64,000 nucleotides of DNA from Fimbriimonadaceae bacterium (GCA_026129685.1 JAHCHO010000010.1:54947-118946), one strand, 5' to 3'. Numbered from the stretch's first letter, positions 28,789-36,648 are shown. Notes: generated by a model not told the origin, from the sequence alone. Numbers and translations: made by a program.

Positions 28789-29406
28789 ATGCTCGAACTC
28801 GATTTCCTCAACCGGCGAACGCGGCTCCAACGTCTGTCCGACGCGCGGTTCTTCTCCGGCTGGCTGACCGAAATTCAAAACGGGGAGATCACGGTGCACC
28901 TGGTGGGCCAAGCACCCTTGCACCGGGACGATGTCTGTATGTTCGAGGTCTACGGTCGCAAGGCGACCGCGCACTTTCGCGGCCGGGTGCACACCCGCTC
29001 CGGCAAGTTCGGCGTCTTTGGCGTCGAGCCGCCCGTTCGGTACCTCGCCGCCCAGCAGGAGGACACTCGCCTGAACCTCGCCGGGATCACCGGCAAGGCG
29101 AAATGGGAGGGCATCGAAGTCGCCGTCGAGGTCGTGGACGGCTCGGAAGGGGGCATGGGACTCCTCTCGGAAGCCAAGCTGAGCCGGGGCGACCTCGTCG
29201 AACTCGTCGTCGAAACCCCTTACGGCACGATGACCGGCAAGGGCGAGGTGCGCTATTCCCGCGTTTCCGACGACGACCCCAACCGATTCCGCACCGGTAT
29301 CAAACTCGAGGACATGAACCGCGTCGAGCGAGCCCGCTGGGACCGGGTGCTCTCCGACGCCCAAGAGCCGAACAAGCGTAAGGAACGCGAACGCCTCGCC
29401 GGCTAA
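28789..29406 (+). CDS. PilZ-domain-like protein, first of a tandem pair
   Basis: 205 residues from an ATG with AGGA six bases upstream. An N-terminal part (FLNRRTRLQRLSDARFFSGW) is shared with the next gene and resembles the YcgR-N/flagellar-brake type. The C-terminal part has the PilZ-type DxSxxG signature in VVDGSEGGMGLLS near 120 and the closing strand RTGIKLEDMNRVERARW. The arginine-rich RxxxR motif that grips cyclic di-GMP is not visible (KAKWEGIEV occupies its place), so ligand binding is doubtful. The next gene begins nine bases later and is a paralogue. Confidence 0.65.
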   Translation: MLELDFLNRRTRLQRLSDARFFSGWLTEIQNGEITVHLVGQAPLHRDDVCMFEVYGRKATAHFRGRVHTRSGKFGVFGVEPPVRYLAAQQEDTRLNLAGITGKAKWEGIEVAVEVVDGSEGGMGLLSEAKLSRGDLVELVVETPYGTMTGKGEVRYSRVSDDDPNRFRTGIKLEDMNRVERARWDRVLSDAQEPNKRKERERLAG

Positions 29407-29414
29407 GGAACCCC

Positions 29415-30023
29415 GTGCCCATACGCAAGGACTTTCTCCAACGTCGAGTTCGCCTCCAGCGACTTGGCGACGGTCGTTTTGGCGCCGGTTGGGCGAGCGA
29501 ACTCCGTCCCAACGGCCTGGTCGTCACCGTCTCGCTTCCCTCGGTGCTCTCGACCGGCGACCGCGTCGCGCTCGACATTTTCGGGCACGACGAGGTCGCG
29601 CAGACCATCGCCAGCGTCGTCCGAACGACCGGCCAGACCGTCGAACTCGCGTTCGAGTCGGACATTCGCGTCTACCGCCCGAGCCCCGAAGAGCCCCGCA
29701 CCCCGATTCCCGAGGTGCCCGCCCGGGTTTCGTTCGAGGGAACGGCGCTCGCTGCCCGCGTGGTGGACGCCTCGCCGCACGGGATCGGACTGGTCTCGGT
29801 CCATCGGTTCCCAAAGGGCGCGGTCGTCGGAATCCAAGTGCTCGCCGACGAGGGCGCGATCGAGGTCACGGGCGAAGTCCGCTACTGCCGTTCGGTCAAG
29901 GGACCGCGCGAGGAGTACCGGCTCGGTGCCCGCATTCAGCCGCCCACCCGCCTGGATTCGGCAAAGTGGTCGCGACTGCTGGCCACCGATCCGACGGAGG
30001 ACGCCAAGGGCCGAGCGGCCTAG
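29415..30023 (+). CDS. PilZ-domain-like protein, second of a tandem pair
   Basis: 202 residues from GTG 29415, clearly homologous to the preceding gene. Both begin with FLQRRVRLQRLGDGRFGAGW-type sequence and end with a (R)LGARIQ/(R)TGIKLE strand. The DxSxxG signature is VVDASPHGIGLVS near 115. The RxxxR motif is again not kept. The pair arose by tandem duplication. They may be structural or signalling proteins that no longer bind cyclic di-GMP, or bind it by another mode. The gene ends six bases before the convergent ferredoxin gene. Confidence 0.62.
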   Translation: MPIRKDFLQRRVRLQRLGDGRFGAGWASELRPNGLVVTVSLPSVLSTGDRVALDIFGHDEVAQTIASVVRTTGQTVELAFESDIRVYRPSPEEPRTPIPEVPARVSFEGTALAARVVDASPHGIGLVSVHRFPKGAVVGIQVLADEGAIEVTGEVRYCRSVKGPREEYRLGARIQPPTRLDSAKWSRLLATDPTEDAKGRAA

Positions 30024-30029
30024 GTTTCC

Positions 30030-30275
30030 TTAGCCCGAGAGTTTGCGGCCGATCTCCGCGTTCTTCTCGATGAAGTCCTTCCAGTTCGCGGGCACGTCGG
30101 TGTCCACGAAGATTGCCGTGACCGGGCATTCCGGTTCGCAAAGCCCGCAGTCGATGCACTCGTCCGGATTGATGTAGACCTGGTCGTCGCCCTCGTAGAT
30201 GCAGTCCACGGGGCACACGGTCATGCACGACTTGTCCTTGACTCCGATGCAGGGTTCGGTCACTACGTAGGGCAC
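30030..30275 (-). CDS. fdxA: Seven-iron-type bacterial ferredoxin
   Basis: 81-residue soluble electron carrier. The first cluster motif is CIGVKDKSCMTVCPVDC, with the spacing seen in 3Fe-4S/4Fe-4S ferredoxins. The second is CIDCGLCEPECP for a 4Fe-4S cluster. It starts with GTG after an AAGGAAG ribosome site. It is a single gene, convergent with the PilZ-like pair, and has no obvious partner oxidoreductase in the window. Confidence 0.93.
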   Translation of the reverse strand: MPYVVTEPCIGVKDKSCMTVCPVDCIYEGDDQVYINPDECIDCGLCEPECPVTAIFVDTDVPANWKDFIEKNAEIGRKLSG

Positions 30276-30420
30276 GGCGTTCTTCCTTGTTCGAAAGCGA
30301 ACCGGGCTCGATGCCCGCCCTTGGGCAGAGCGTTCGCTTCGGAGGCTCCATCTTACCGTCTGTGCGCGTCGTTCCGAGCCCGTGGTCCGTCTTCATCCTT
30401 GAGCGCGAGGCCCATAGATT

Positions 30421-30789
30421 TTGATCCGCATCGTCGGCGTGCAACGAAGCGACTGCCCGGAACGCGAGTTCGTCCTGCTGCAGAATCAGGGGGCGATGCG
30501 CGCGTTTCTGCGCGGCCACCTGATCCTCTCCGAGCGCGCCCTCGCCACCGGGTGCCTCGACCTGGGCTCGTACCTCTTCAACTCCGACGAACCGATCCCC
30601 ACCGGCGCCTACGTCATGCTCCGAACGGGCGGAGGCGAATCGCGCTGGATACGGTCGAAGGACGGCGCCCCCGTGTTCACCCTCTTCGTCGGCCGTGATC
30701 GGCCGCTCTGGTCGACGGCCGGTTCGCTTCACATCCTCAACACCCAGCACACGTACGTCGAGCGCCAAGAGCCCGCTTACGCCTACTGA
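30421..30789 (+). CDS. Hypothetical protein, lamin-tail-domain-like
   Basis: 122-residue small protein starting at TTG 30421. The chain EFVLLQNQGAMRAFLRGHLI, DLGSYLFNSDEPIPTGAYVM and GRDRPLWSTAGSLHILNTQ follows the strand pattern of lamin-tail (LTD) domains, where a framework such as E-x-V-x-L-x-N, IPxGxYV and a W/G-D-x-L segment recurs. No signal peptide is seen, and nothing in the neighbours explains it. Its stop lies five bases before the convergent CARF-RelE pseudogene. The LTD assignment is by eye and tentative. Confidence 0.5.
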   Translation: MIRIVGVQRSDCPEREFVLLQNQGAMRAFLRGHLILSERALATGCLDLGSYLFNSDEPIPTGAYVMLRTGGGESRWIRSKDGAPVFTLFVGRDRPLWSTAGSLHILNTQHTYVERQEPAYAY

Positions 30790-30793
30790 GGGT

Positions 30794-31667
30794 TCAGAGG
30801 TGGTCGCCGAGACGATCGAGCACCAGGACCTCCGGGTTGCCTTCGTACCGGAAGTACAGCCTCCGCGCGTCGTCCCAGCCGGGGTACGCCTCGTACCACC
30901 CCGGGGACTGCCTCACCCCGTGAACCCGGAGCGAATCGGGGTTGTACGCCGGCCCGCCCCGCCGCCCCACCATGTGACGGACCAACCCGTCGATCGCCCG
31001 GTTCAGGCCCTGGCGCTGCTCCTCGGTCAGTCGATCGACACTCGGAAGAAAGGCGGGTCCAAAGGTGACCGCTTCGCTGGAGGGGGGCCAGACCCTCTCG
31101 CGGTAGAGAATCCGCCGGGCCCGTTCCCAGAGCAGTTGTCCCCATTCGGAGAGCACGGCCCGGCCCTTGACCTCGAAGTACATCACGTCGGCCAGGCCCC
31201 GGCAGTCGCCGGCCGGGAGTTCCTCGCCGCTTCCCAGTCGTCGCGCGACGGCCAAGTTGTCGCGAATCTCCTTCAGGGCCGAAGCCTCCAGATCGAACGG
31301 AAGCCGCGGAATTGCAGGCGGCGACGATCCTCGCCGCCTCCCGGCCGATCCCGGTGTCGGTGGCGATCAGGTAATGCGCGTCGGCGCTCGCGGCCATTCG
31401 GCTCGGGTCGCGTTCGTAGATCGCCGCCAGGCCGTTGATCTCGGCGGACGCGCGCGACAACTCGCCGAGGTCCATCGCCCCGACCGCGCGCTCTTGGTCG
31501 GCGATGTAGGTGCGCAGGTCCGGGTCGGAGGAGAGCTCAGGCGCGTTGGCGTTGCGTCTCAACTGGCTTTCGACTCGTGCGCGACGCTCGTCGTCCAGAG
31601 ACCTCGTACCGTTCGTCAGGACGCTCGTGCCGCAGGTGCTCACGATGATGCGGGGGCTCGTCGTCAT
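30794..31667 (-). pseudogene. CARF-RelE CRISPR ancillary effector (Cami1-like), disrupted by out-of-frame deletion
   Basis: Two open frames on the minus strand read as one damaged protein. The 5' frame (ATG 31667) begins PRIIVSTCGTSVLTNG, the ligand-loop signature of APE2256/TIGR02619-type CARF domains that bind cyclic oligoadenylate. It continues to YLIATDTGIGREAARIVAA (about residue 115). At about 31313 the meaningful frame shifts: IPRLPFDLEASALKEIRDNL follows, which resembles the end of such CARF domains. The middle of the domain, with its usual second ligand loop (NATGGFK-type), is missing. Downstream comes a linker (VLSEWGQLLWERARRILYRE) and a RelE/HigB-like toxin domain: VTFGPAFLPSVDRL, then SLRVHGVRQSPGWYE and ARRLYFRYEGNPEVLVLDRL. 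It is divergent from cas6. CARF-RelE fusions (Cami1) are known as mRNA-cutting effectors of type III CRISPR systems. An assembly gap or error is an alternative to true decay. Confidence 0.72.
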
Positions 31668-31864
31668 GCCACCCGATTCGCGCCGGGACGGGCCCTTCCT
31701 TCTGCGTCTCGCTCCGGAACGGGACCGTCGCCGAATGGACTACACTCGGCTCACATGGGCGACGGATCGGTTGACGGACCAAGGGCGTTGCGGGACGACG
31801 TCGGCAGGGGGCGGCCATAGCCCGCCGACCTCCCGCGAGCGGCCCGGACTATGCCCGCTACCGC

Positions 31865-32632
31865 GTGCTCGTCGAGCCCCACGAAGGCTTTCTGCTCCAC
31901 GAGGCCAACGGCTCGATGCTCCGGGGGGTGTTGGGCCATGCCCTTGCCCGCTGGGACGCGCGGCGCGGCGACACCCTCCTCCCCGACCTGTTCGGGGCGA
32001 CCGACGACACCGGTCCCCGGCCCTACCGCATCGTGTCCCATTACCCGCAGGATCTCGCGTACGGGCCGCCGGGTTCCCTGTCGATCGAGTACGACCTGTT
32101 CGGTCGGGCGATCCTCCGGGAGGGGGCGGTCGCCGAAGCGTGGCGCATCGCCTGCGGCGAACTTGGCTTCGGCAACGGGCGGGTGCGCGCCGAGGTGATC
32201 GGCGTCGAGCGAACGCGCGTCGGAACCCTGGCCGAAGCCCCGGAGGCGAGCCACCGGACCGCCCTCCTGGAGTTCGTCACCCCCACCTCCCTCAAGCTCG
32301 CCGGAGCGGCGTCGGACCCCAATCTCCCCGATCTTCTCGCCGCGATCGCCCGCCGCGCGAGCCTCGTGCTCGGGAGGCCGTTCGAACCGCCCGCCGACTC
32401 CGGCCTCGTGGCCGAGCCCCTCTTCGACGAGCACGTGGCGCACCGACGGCTCTCCATGCGCTCCGGGTCCACCCAGCTCCGTGGCCTTCGCGGCGTTTGG
32501 CGCGTCCATGGTCGGCCGAACGCGTCCGAGTCCCTGCTCTTCGAGGCGATGGAACGCTTCGGCGTGGGCCGGGGCGCGGTGTTCGGCATGGGCCAAATCA
32601 CCTATCGGCCCTGCCTGGAAACGCCTCAATAG
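31865..32632 (+). CDS. cas6: CRISPR-associated endoribonuclease Cas6
   Basis: RAMP-fold RNase that cuts the pre-crRNA inside repeats. The product has 255 residues from GTG 31865. The frame is open upstream, giving ARYR before the start, but no other start codon lies in it. Features are an N-terminal strand MLVEPHEGFLLHEANGSML, a central FVTPTSLKLAG strand near 140, and the C-terminal glycine-rich loop GVGRGAVFGMGQITYRP typical of PF10040-type Cas6. A catalytic histidine cannot be assigned with confidence; HVAHRR near 198 is a candidate. It is followed by cas1 after 15 bases. Its crRNA product would carry the ATTGAAAC 5' handle. Confidence 0.85.
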   Translation: MLVEPHEGFLLHEANGSMLRGVLGHALARWDARRGDTLLPDLFGATDDTGPRPYRIVSHYPQDLAYGPPGSLSIEYDLFGRAILREGAVAEAWRIACGELGFGNGRVRAEVIGVERTRVGTLAEAPEASHRTALLEFVTPTSLKLAGAASDPNLPDLLAAIARRASLVLGRPFEPPADSGLVAEPLFDEHVAHRRLSMRSGSTQLRGLRGVWRVHGRPNASESLLFEAMERFGVGRGAVFGMGQITYRPCLETPQ

Positions 32633-32647
32633 GGGCGGGGCGCCCCC

Positions 32648-33622
32648 ATGATCGTGTACGTCGACCGGTTCGACGCCGACTTGCGCAAAGACGACGACGA
32701 GATCGTCGTCCGAACCCCCGACGGTGAGCGGAGGGTGCCGATCCGCCAGGTCGAGCGGCTTCTCCTCTGCACCGGCGCCTCCGTCTCGAGCGACCTCCTC
32801 GTCGCCCTTGTCCGGCTCGGCGTTCCGACCGCCTTCCTCGCGCGCGACGGGCACTTCCTCGGCCGACTCGAGGGGCCGGACGGCGGAAGGGTCGCCCGTC
32901 TGCGCGCCCAGTTCTCCGTCTCGCCCGCGCGCCGGTTGGAGTTCGCCCGCGCCCTCGTCGCCGCCAAGCGCGACAATCAAGAAGCCCTGTTGCGCGCCGC
33001 CGCCCGCAACCGTCGGATTGGCGAGTCCTTCGCTGCGTTGCCGGACCCCGACCTTTCGTCCGCCGCCGACGCCGAATCGTTGCTCGGCCTGGAGGGGCTC
33101 GTCGCCCGGGCCTACTGGGCCGCCCTGCGGACGCTGATTCCCGCCGAGTGGGGATTCGTCGGGCGCGCCTACCGACCCGCCCCGGACGCCGTCAACGCCG
33201 CGCTGAACTACCTCTACGCCATCCTCCGGGCGGAGGTCGAACAGGGCGTCCACCGCGCGGGCCTTCACCCCGACGCGGGCTTCCTCCACGCCGACCGTCC
33301 CGGCCGGCCGTCGCTCGCGCTCGACCTGATGGAGCCCTTCCGACCCTGGCTGGCCGACCGCATCGCCGTTCGCCTCTTCGCCCAGAAACGGTTCGCGCCG
33401 ACCGACTTCGAGTCCGACGAGGTCGTCGGTTGGTCCTTGGTGGAGGCGGGACGCGAAAGGTTGGTCGCCGAGTTCTTCGCGGAACGCGCCAAGGGACCTC
33501 CCGCGTGCGACGTCGGCGCCCGCACGACCTGGCCGGACGCCCTGGCCGAGCAGTCCGAACGCCTCGCCCGCGCCCTTCTCGGCGGCGAGCCGTTCCGGCC
33601 CGTGCGCGTTTGGAGCCGCTGA
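32648..33622 (+). CDS. cas1: CRISPR integrase Cas1
   Basis: Integrase subunit for spacer acquisition, 324 residues from ATG 32648, preceded by a GGGGCGGGGC stretch. The metal triad is visible: Glu149 in LLGLEGLVARAYW, His214 in LHPDAGFLHAD and Asp226 in LALDLMEPFRPW. The N-terminal beta-domain (MIVYVDRFDADLRKDDDEIV) and the helical C-terminal domain are both complete. It lies between cas6 and cas2 in a cas6-cas1-cas2 operon. No cas4 or reverse transcriptase is fused or adjacent. Confidence 0.97.
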   Translation: MIVYVDRFDADLRKDDDEIVVRTPDGERRVPIRQVERLLLCTGASVSSDLLVALVRLGVPTAFLARDGHFLGRLEGPDGGRVARLRAQFSVSPARRLEFARALVAAKRDNQEALLRAAARNRRIGESFAALPDPDLSSAADAESLLGLEGLVARAYWAALRTLIPAEWGFVGRAYRPAPDAVNAALNYLYAILRAEVEQGVHRAGLHPDAGFLHADRPGRPSLALDLMEPFRPWLADRIAVRLFAQKRFAPTDFESDEVVGWSLVEAGRERLVAEFFAERAKGPPACDVGARTTWPDALAEQSERLARALLGGEPFRPVRVWSR

Positions 33623-33677
33623 TTCCCGGCCTTGGGCCCGGGACGGCCCGTCGGGGCGTACAGAATGACCCTGGGCC

Positions 33678-33992
33678 ATGGACGACACGCGCCAGTACCG
33701 AACCGGTGCCAACAAGACGTTCTTCGTGTTCGCCTACGACATCCCGGACGACCGGCGACGGACCAAGGTCGCGAACGTGCTCGAGGGGTACGGCACGCGG
33801 GTGAACGACAGCGTGTTCGAGTGCGTGCTCGACCCTCGCCGTTACCGGGCCCTCCGCGCGCGGCTCCAGCGCCACCTGGTGCCGAGCGACGACGCGTTGA
33901 GGATCTACCCGCTGTGCGACGCGTGCGTGAGGCGCGTCGAGACGGTCGGCGGACTTCCCGTCACCGTCCTCCCCGACCTTCTCATTCTTTGA
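33678..33992 (+). CDS. cas2: CRISPR-associated protein Cas2
   Basis: Structural partner of Cas1 in spacer integration, 104 residues. The ferredoxin-fold core starts KTFFVFAYDIPDDRRRTKVA with the conserved Asp21. NDSVFECVLDPRRYRALRAR and RIYPLCDACVRRVETVGG follow. A 12-residue N-terminal leader precedes the usual start of the fold. It is the last cas gene; the array leader follows. Confidence 0.96.
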   Translation: MDDTRQYRTGANKTFFVFAYDIPDDRRRTKVANVLEGYGTRVNDSVFECVLDPRRYRALRARLQRHLVPSDDALRIYPLCDACVRRVETVGGLPVTVLPDLLIL

Positions 33993-34399
33993 CGGCGACG
34001 TCCTCCTTTCATACCCGACGTACCCCGACGCTCGTCTACTGGCGACTTGCGACGAAACGCGCTAGAATGCACCCGATCCGCCCCTTGACAACCGAAAATC
34101 GGTCGTTTTGAGAATATTCTGTGGCGACCCCCCCGAAAAGCGGCGACCTAGACGGCTACCGGTGGCCTTAAACGGCACGTCGAATCTGGCGACCCCCCCG
34201 GTAACCCGGCTAATCGACGCCGTTTTTAGGGGATAGCGCCCCGGTCGCGGGTTCGAACGGGTCGTCCCGCCAAAAAGGCCCCGGGGGGTGTGCCATCGCT
34301 GTTTCTACGGACAGGTGGACAAACTCGAGCCTCGAAAACGCGATCCCAAACCCTTGCCAAACGAGGGTTTTCGTGCTATGATGGTCTTCGAAGGGCAGG
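33993..34399 (+). promoter_or_regulatory. CRISPR leader region
   Basis: Non-coding 407 bases between cas2 and the first repeat. It holds the inverted repeat ACCGA-AAA-TCGGT (34091-34103), the palindrome AGAATATTCT (34111-34120), and two identical 14-mers TGGCGACCCCCCCG (34122-34135 and 34187-34200), 65 bases apart, which resemble the 5' part of the CRISPR repeat. A strong promoter sits at its 3' end. No gene is visible. The region probably serves transcription of the array and docking of Cas1-Cas2 at the first repeat. Confidence 0.75.
34354..34382 (+). promoter_or_regulatory. Array promoter (TTGCCA-17-TATGAT)
   Basis: -35 TTGCCA at 34354-34359, a 17-base spacer, and -10 TATGAT at 34377-34382, close to the sigma-70 consensus. 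Transcription would begin around 34389, about eleven bases before the first repeat at 34400, in the orientation that gives crRNAs with the ATTGAAAC handle. Confidence 0.72.
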
Positions 34400-34901
34400 G
34401 TTGCAACCCCCCCTCACCCCGCAAGGGGATTGAAACGTGCGTACGCGGGGCATGCTTGCACGGGTTCTCTTGCCGGTGGTCGTGTTGCAACCCCCCCTCA
34501 CCCCGCAAGGGGATTGAAACAAGGTTGGTCGGTCTACCCGGTTTACCGGATACGGCTAGTTGCAACCCCCCCTCACCCCGCAAGGGGATTGAAACGGATT
34601 AGGAATCCCCCGACAATGACGAGCGCAAAAGCAATCAATTCCGTTGCAACCCCCCCTCACCCCGCAAGGGGATTGAAACCCTGGATCGGTCTGGTCGCGG
34701 GTAAGCGTCTGCGCTTCTCGAGTTGCAACCCCCCCTCACCCCGCAAGGGGATTGAAACAAGGAACCGTTCGGCACCAACCCCACGATGTCCTCAAGGTTG
34801 CAACCCCCCCTCACCCCGCAAGGGGATTGAAACCTGGTCTCTGAAGCTCTGGGCCGAGACCCGGCCCAGATCGCGTTGCAACCCCCCCTCACCCCGCAAG
34901 G
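34400..34901 (+). CRISPR. CRISPR array: six full 37-bp repeats plus one truncated repeat, six spacers
   Basis: The 37-bp repeat begins GTTGCAACCCCCCC and ends GGGGATTGAAAC, with the internal hairpin CCCC-GCAA-GGGG. Full repeats are at 34400-34436, 34484-34520, 34559-34595, 34643-34679, 34722-34758 and 34797-34833, all identical. A seventh copy at 34875-34901 keeps the first 27 bases and is then lost into an inverted repeat. Spacers are 47, 38, 47, 42, 38 and 41 bp, longer and more variable than in most type I-E or II arrays and in the range seen for type III and some type I systems. The ATTGAAAC end is the typical Cas6 handle. Both cas1-cas2 and the leader lie on the 5' side, so new spacers should enter at 34400. 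Confidence 0.98.
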
Positions 34902-34981
34902 CGGAGGGAGCGTTCGGGGCGCCCCGTTGCGCGTCGTCGTCCCCGGGGGGGGGGGGCGCGGCCCCGAACGCTCCCTCCGCC
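34900..34981. repeat. Perfect 21-bp inverted repeat around a 40-base loop with a 12-G run
   Basis: Left arm 34900-34920 begins GGCGGAGGGAGCG and ends TTCGGGGC. The right arm at 34961-34981 is its exact reverse complement. The 40-base interior contains CCCC followed by twelve Gs (34945-34956). The left arm starts exactly where the seventh CRISPR repeat stops matching, so the element replaced the end of the array. It may be a MITE- or REP-like mobile palindrome, or a strong terminator of the array; there is no T-run. No other copy was seen in the window. Confidence 0.8.
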
Positions 34982-35006
34982 CTGGAAGCGCCGCCGGGAT
35001 AAGCCG

Positions 35007-35582
35007 CTAGAAGCGAAGGTCGGCGGGCGCGTCGACGTCGTCGAGTTCGGCCGGGTCGCCCACCGAGACGAAGCGCACCCGGTCGCGATGCGCGCGCCAT
35101 ATTCGCCGACCCCCTTCGTCGCCTTTGAGGACGAGAAGCTCGGACCGGTAGGCGGGGTCGAAGAGCACCGGGTTGCCCGCCCGATCCTCGTGGACGGGCA
35201 CGACGATGGGCGACCCCGCGCCCTCCCGGTAGGCTTCGACGATCGCCGCCAACGTGGCCGGATTCATCCAAGGCATGTCGCCGAGCACGACCAGGACGGC
35301 CGCGTCCCCGGGCGTCGCTCGGATTCCGGCGGCGAGGGAACTCGCCAAGCCGTCCTCGGGATGCGGGTTCGCCGCGACCGCCACGTCCAGCCCCCGGAGG
35401 GCCGCGCGCACCTCGGCGTCGTTCGCCCCGGCGACCACGACGATCGGCCGTAGGCCTTGCACAGACCGAACCACGCGGCGGATCATCGGTTCGCCCGCGA
35501 TGGGAACCATGGCCTTGTCGCTCCCCATCCGGGTGGAGCGCCCGGCGGCGAGCACGACGGTCCAGACGGGCGAATCAGGCAC
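35007..35582 (-). CDS. MocA-like molybdenum cofactor nucleotidyltransferase
   Basis: 191-residue NTP transferase of the MobA/MocA type, which attaches CMP to molybdopterin for xanthine-dehydrogenase-type enzymes. The start VVLAAGRSTRMGSDKAMVPI (residues 9-28) is the nucleotide-binding signature LAAGxSxRMGxxK. VLVVLGDMPWMNPATLAAIV near 95 carries the metal aspartate, and PVHEDRAGNPVLFDP near 130 is also typical. It overlaps the XdhC gene upstream by eight bases, the usual pairing. The molybdoenzyme served is not in the window. Confidence 0.85.
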   Translation of the reverse strand: MPDSPVWTVVLAAGRSTRMGSDKAMVPIAGEPMIRRVVRSVQGLRPIVVVAGANDAEVRAALRGLDVAVAANPHPEDGLASSLAAGIRATPGDAAVLVVLGDMPWMNPATLAAIVEAYREGAGSPIVVPVHEDRAGNPVLFDPAYRSELLVLKGDEGGRRIWRAHRDRVRFVSVGDPAELDDVDAPADLRF

Positions 35583-36570
35583 GGGTCCGCCTCGCTTGGA
35601 CGATCTCCGCCAGGATCGAAACCGCGATCTCGGCCGGGGTCCGCGCGCCGATCGGCAACCCGACCGGCCCGTGCAGACGACCGACCTCCTCCTCCCTTAG
35701 GCCCATTTCCCGCAACCGGCCGCGTCGGCCCTCCTGGGTCGACCGGCTCCCGAGCGCCCCGACGTAGGACACGCTCGCCCTCAGGGCGATCGCCAGGGCC
35801 GGGTCGTCGATCTTGGCGTCGTGGGAAAGCGCGACGACGTAAGTCTCGTCGTCCAGCCCGATCTCTTCGAACGCGCGATCCGGCCAAGCGATCGCGAGGC
35901 AGTCGGGCGGCGGGTCGAAGCGTTCGGCGACCGCCAACGCCGAACGCGGGTCGACCACGATCGTTTCAAACTCGAGCGCCTTCGCCAAGCGCACCAGGTG
36001 GACCGCCAGGTGGGACGCGCCAACGACGAGCAGCCGGGGAGGACGCTCGGCGACATGCAGAAAGAGAGACCGACCTTCCGCCTCGACGAGTTCGGACCGC
36101 CGACGGACGTGGGCCCCTTCGGCCAAGGGCGAGGGACCGCCCGAGTCCGGAAACCAAACGGTCTCTTGGACGGGTTCGTTCAGCTCGGCGATCAGCACGG
36201 CCGGACGTCGCTCCCGAATCGCTTGCTCGAATTCCGCGCGAGCCGGCGAGCCGAGTTGCGTATCCGGCCGCACCCAAACCCGGATCGAACCGCCGCAAGA
36301 AAGGCCGAACGACCACGCCGTCGCGTCGGGGACGCGATCGAAGCGCAAGTCGGCGGGTTGGCCGGTCGCGAGGCATCGGAGGGCCGCCTCGATGACGGCT
36401 CCCTCGACGCATCCGGCGCTGACGGAGCCGACGGTGAGGCCGTCCTCGCGAATCGCCATGACGGACCCGGTCGGCCTTGGGGAGGAGCCCCACGTTTCGA
36501 CGACGACGGCGAGGGCGTACCGTCGCCCTTCGGCCCGCCACCCGTCGAGCGCCGCCAGTTCGTCACGCAT
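35575..36570 (-). CDS. XdhC/CoxF family molybdenum cofactor insertion protein
   Basis: 331 residues. The N-terminal XdhC_CoxI domain has VVVETWGSSPRPTGSVMAIR near 22 and VGSVSAGCVEGAVIEAA near 48 with the conserved Cys. FGLSCGGSIRVWVRP near 88 carries a second Cys. The C-terminal Rossmann domain has LLVVGASHLAVHLVRLAKAL near 180 and SYVGALGSRSTQEGRRGRL near 268. XdhC proteins bind molybdopterin and help sulfurate and insert it. It is coupled to the MocA-like gene. Confidence 0.88.
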   Translation of the reverse strand: MRDELAALDGWRAEGRRYALAVVVETWGSSPRPTGSVMAIREDGLTVGSVSAGCVEGAVIEAALRCLATGQPADLRFDRVPDATAWSFGLSCGGSIRVWVRPDTQLGSPARAEFEQAIRERRPAVLIAELNEPVQETVWFPDSGGPSPLAEGAHVRRRSELVEAEGRSLFLHVAERPPRLLVVGASHLAVHLVRLAKALEFETIVVDPRSALAVAERFDPPPDCLAIAWPDRAFEEIGLDDETYVVALSHDAKIDDPALAIALRASVSYVGALGSRSTQEGRRGRLREMGLREEEVGRLHGPVGLPIGARTPAEIAVSILAEIVQARRTRA

Positions 36571-36648
36571 GCCGTACTTTGGCCGATTCCTGGCCGACGA
36601 TGGGCGAATTCACCCGAGCGGTCCGTCGGCCTGGAACGACGAAAGGAA

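Noticed and set aside
30276..30420. Possible small gene between ferredoxin and the lamin-tail-like gene
   Set aside because: No start with a ribosome site and coding-like composition was seen; the region is treated as a divergent promoter region.
34245..34275. tRNA T-loop-like GGTTCGAAC in the CRISPR leader
   Set aside because: The bases on each side do not form a T-stem, and no D-arm, anticodon arm or acceptor stem can be built upstream, so no tRNA or tmRNA is called.
34305..35002. Open frames across the CRISPR array on both strands
   Set aside because: They translate the repeats (for example CNPPSPRKGIET) and have no protein family character.
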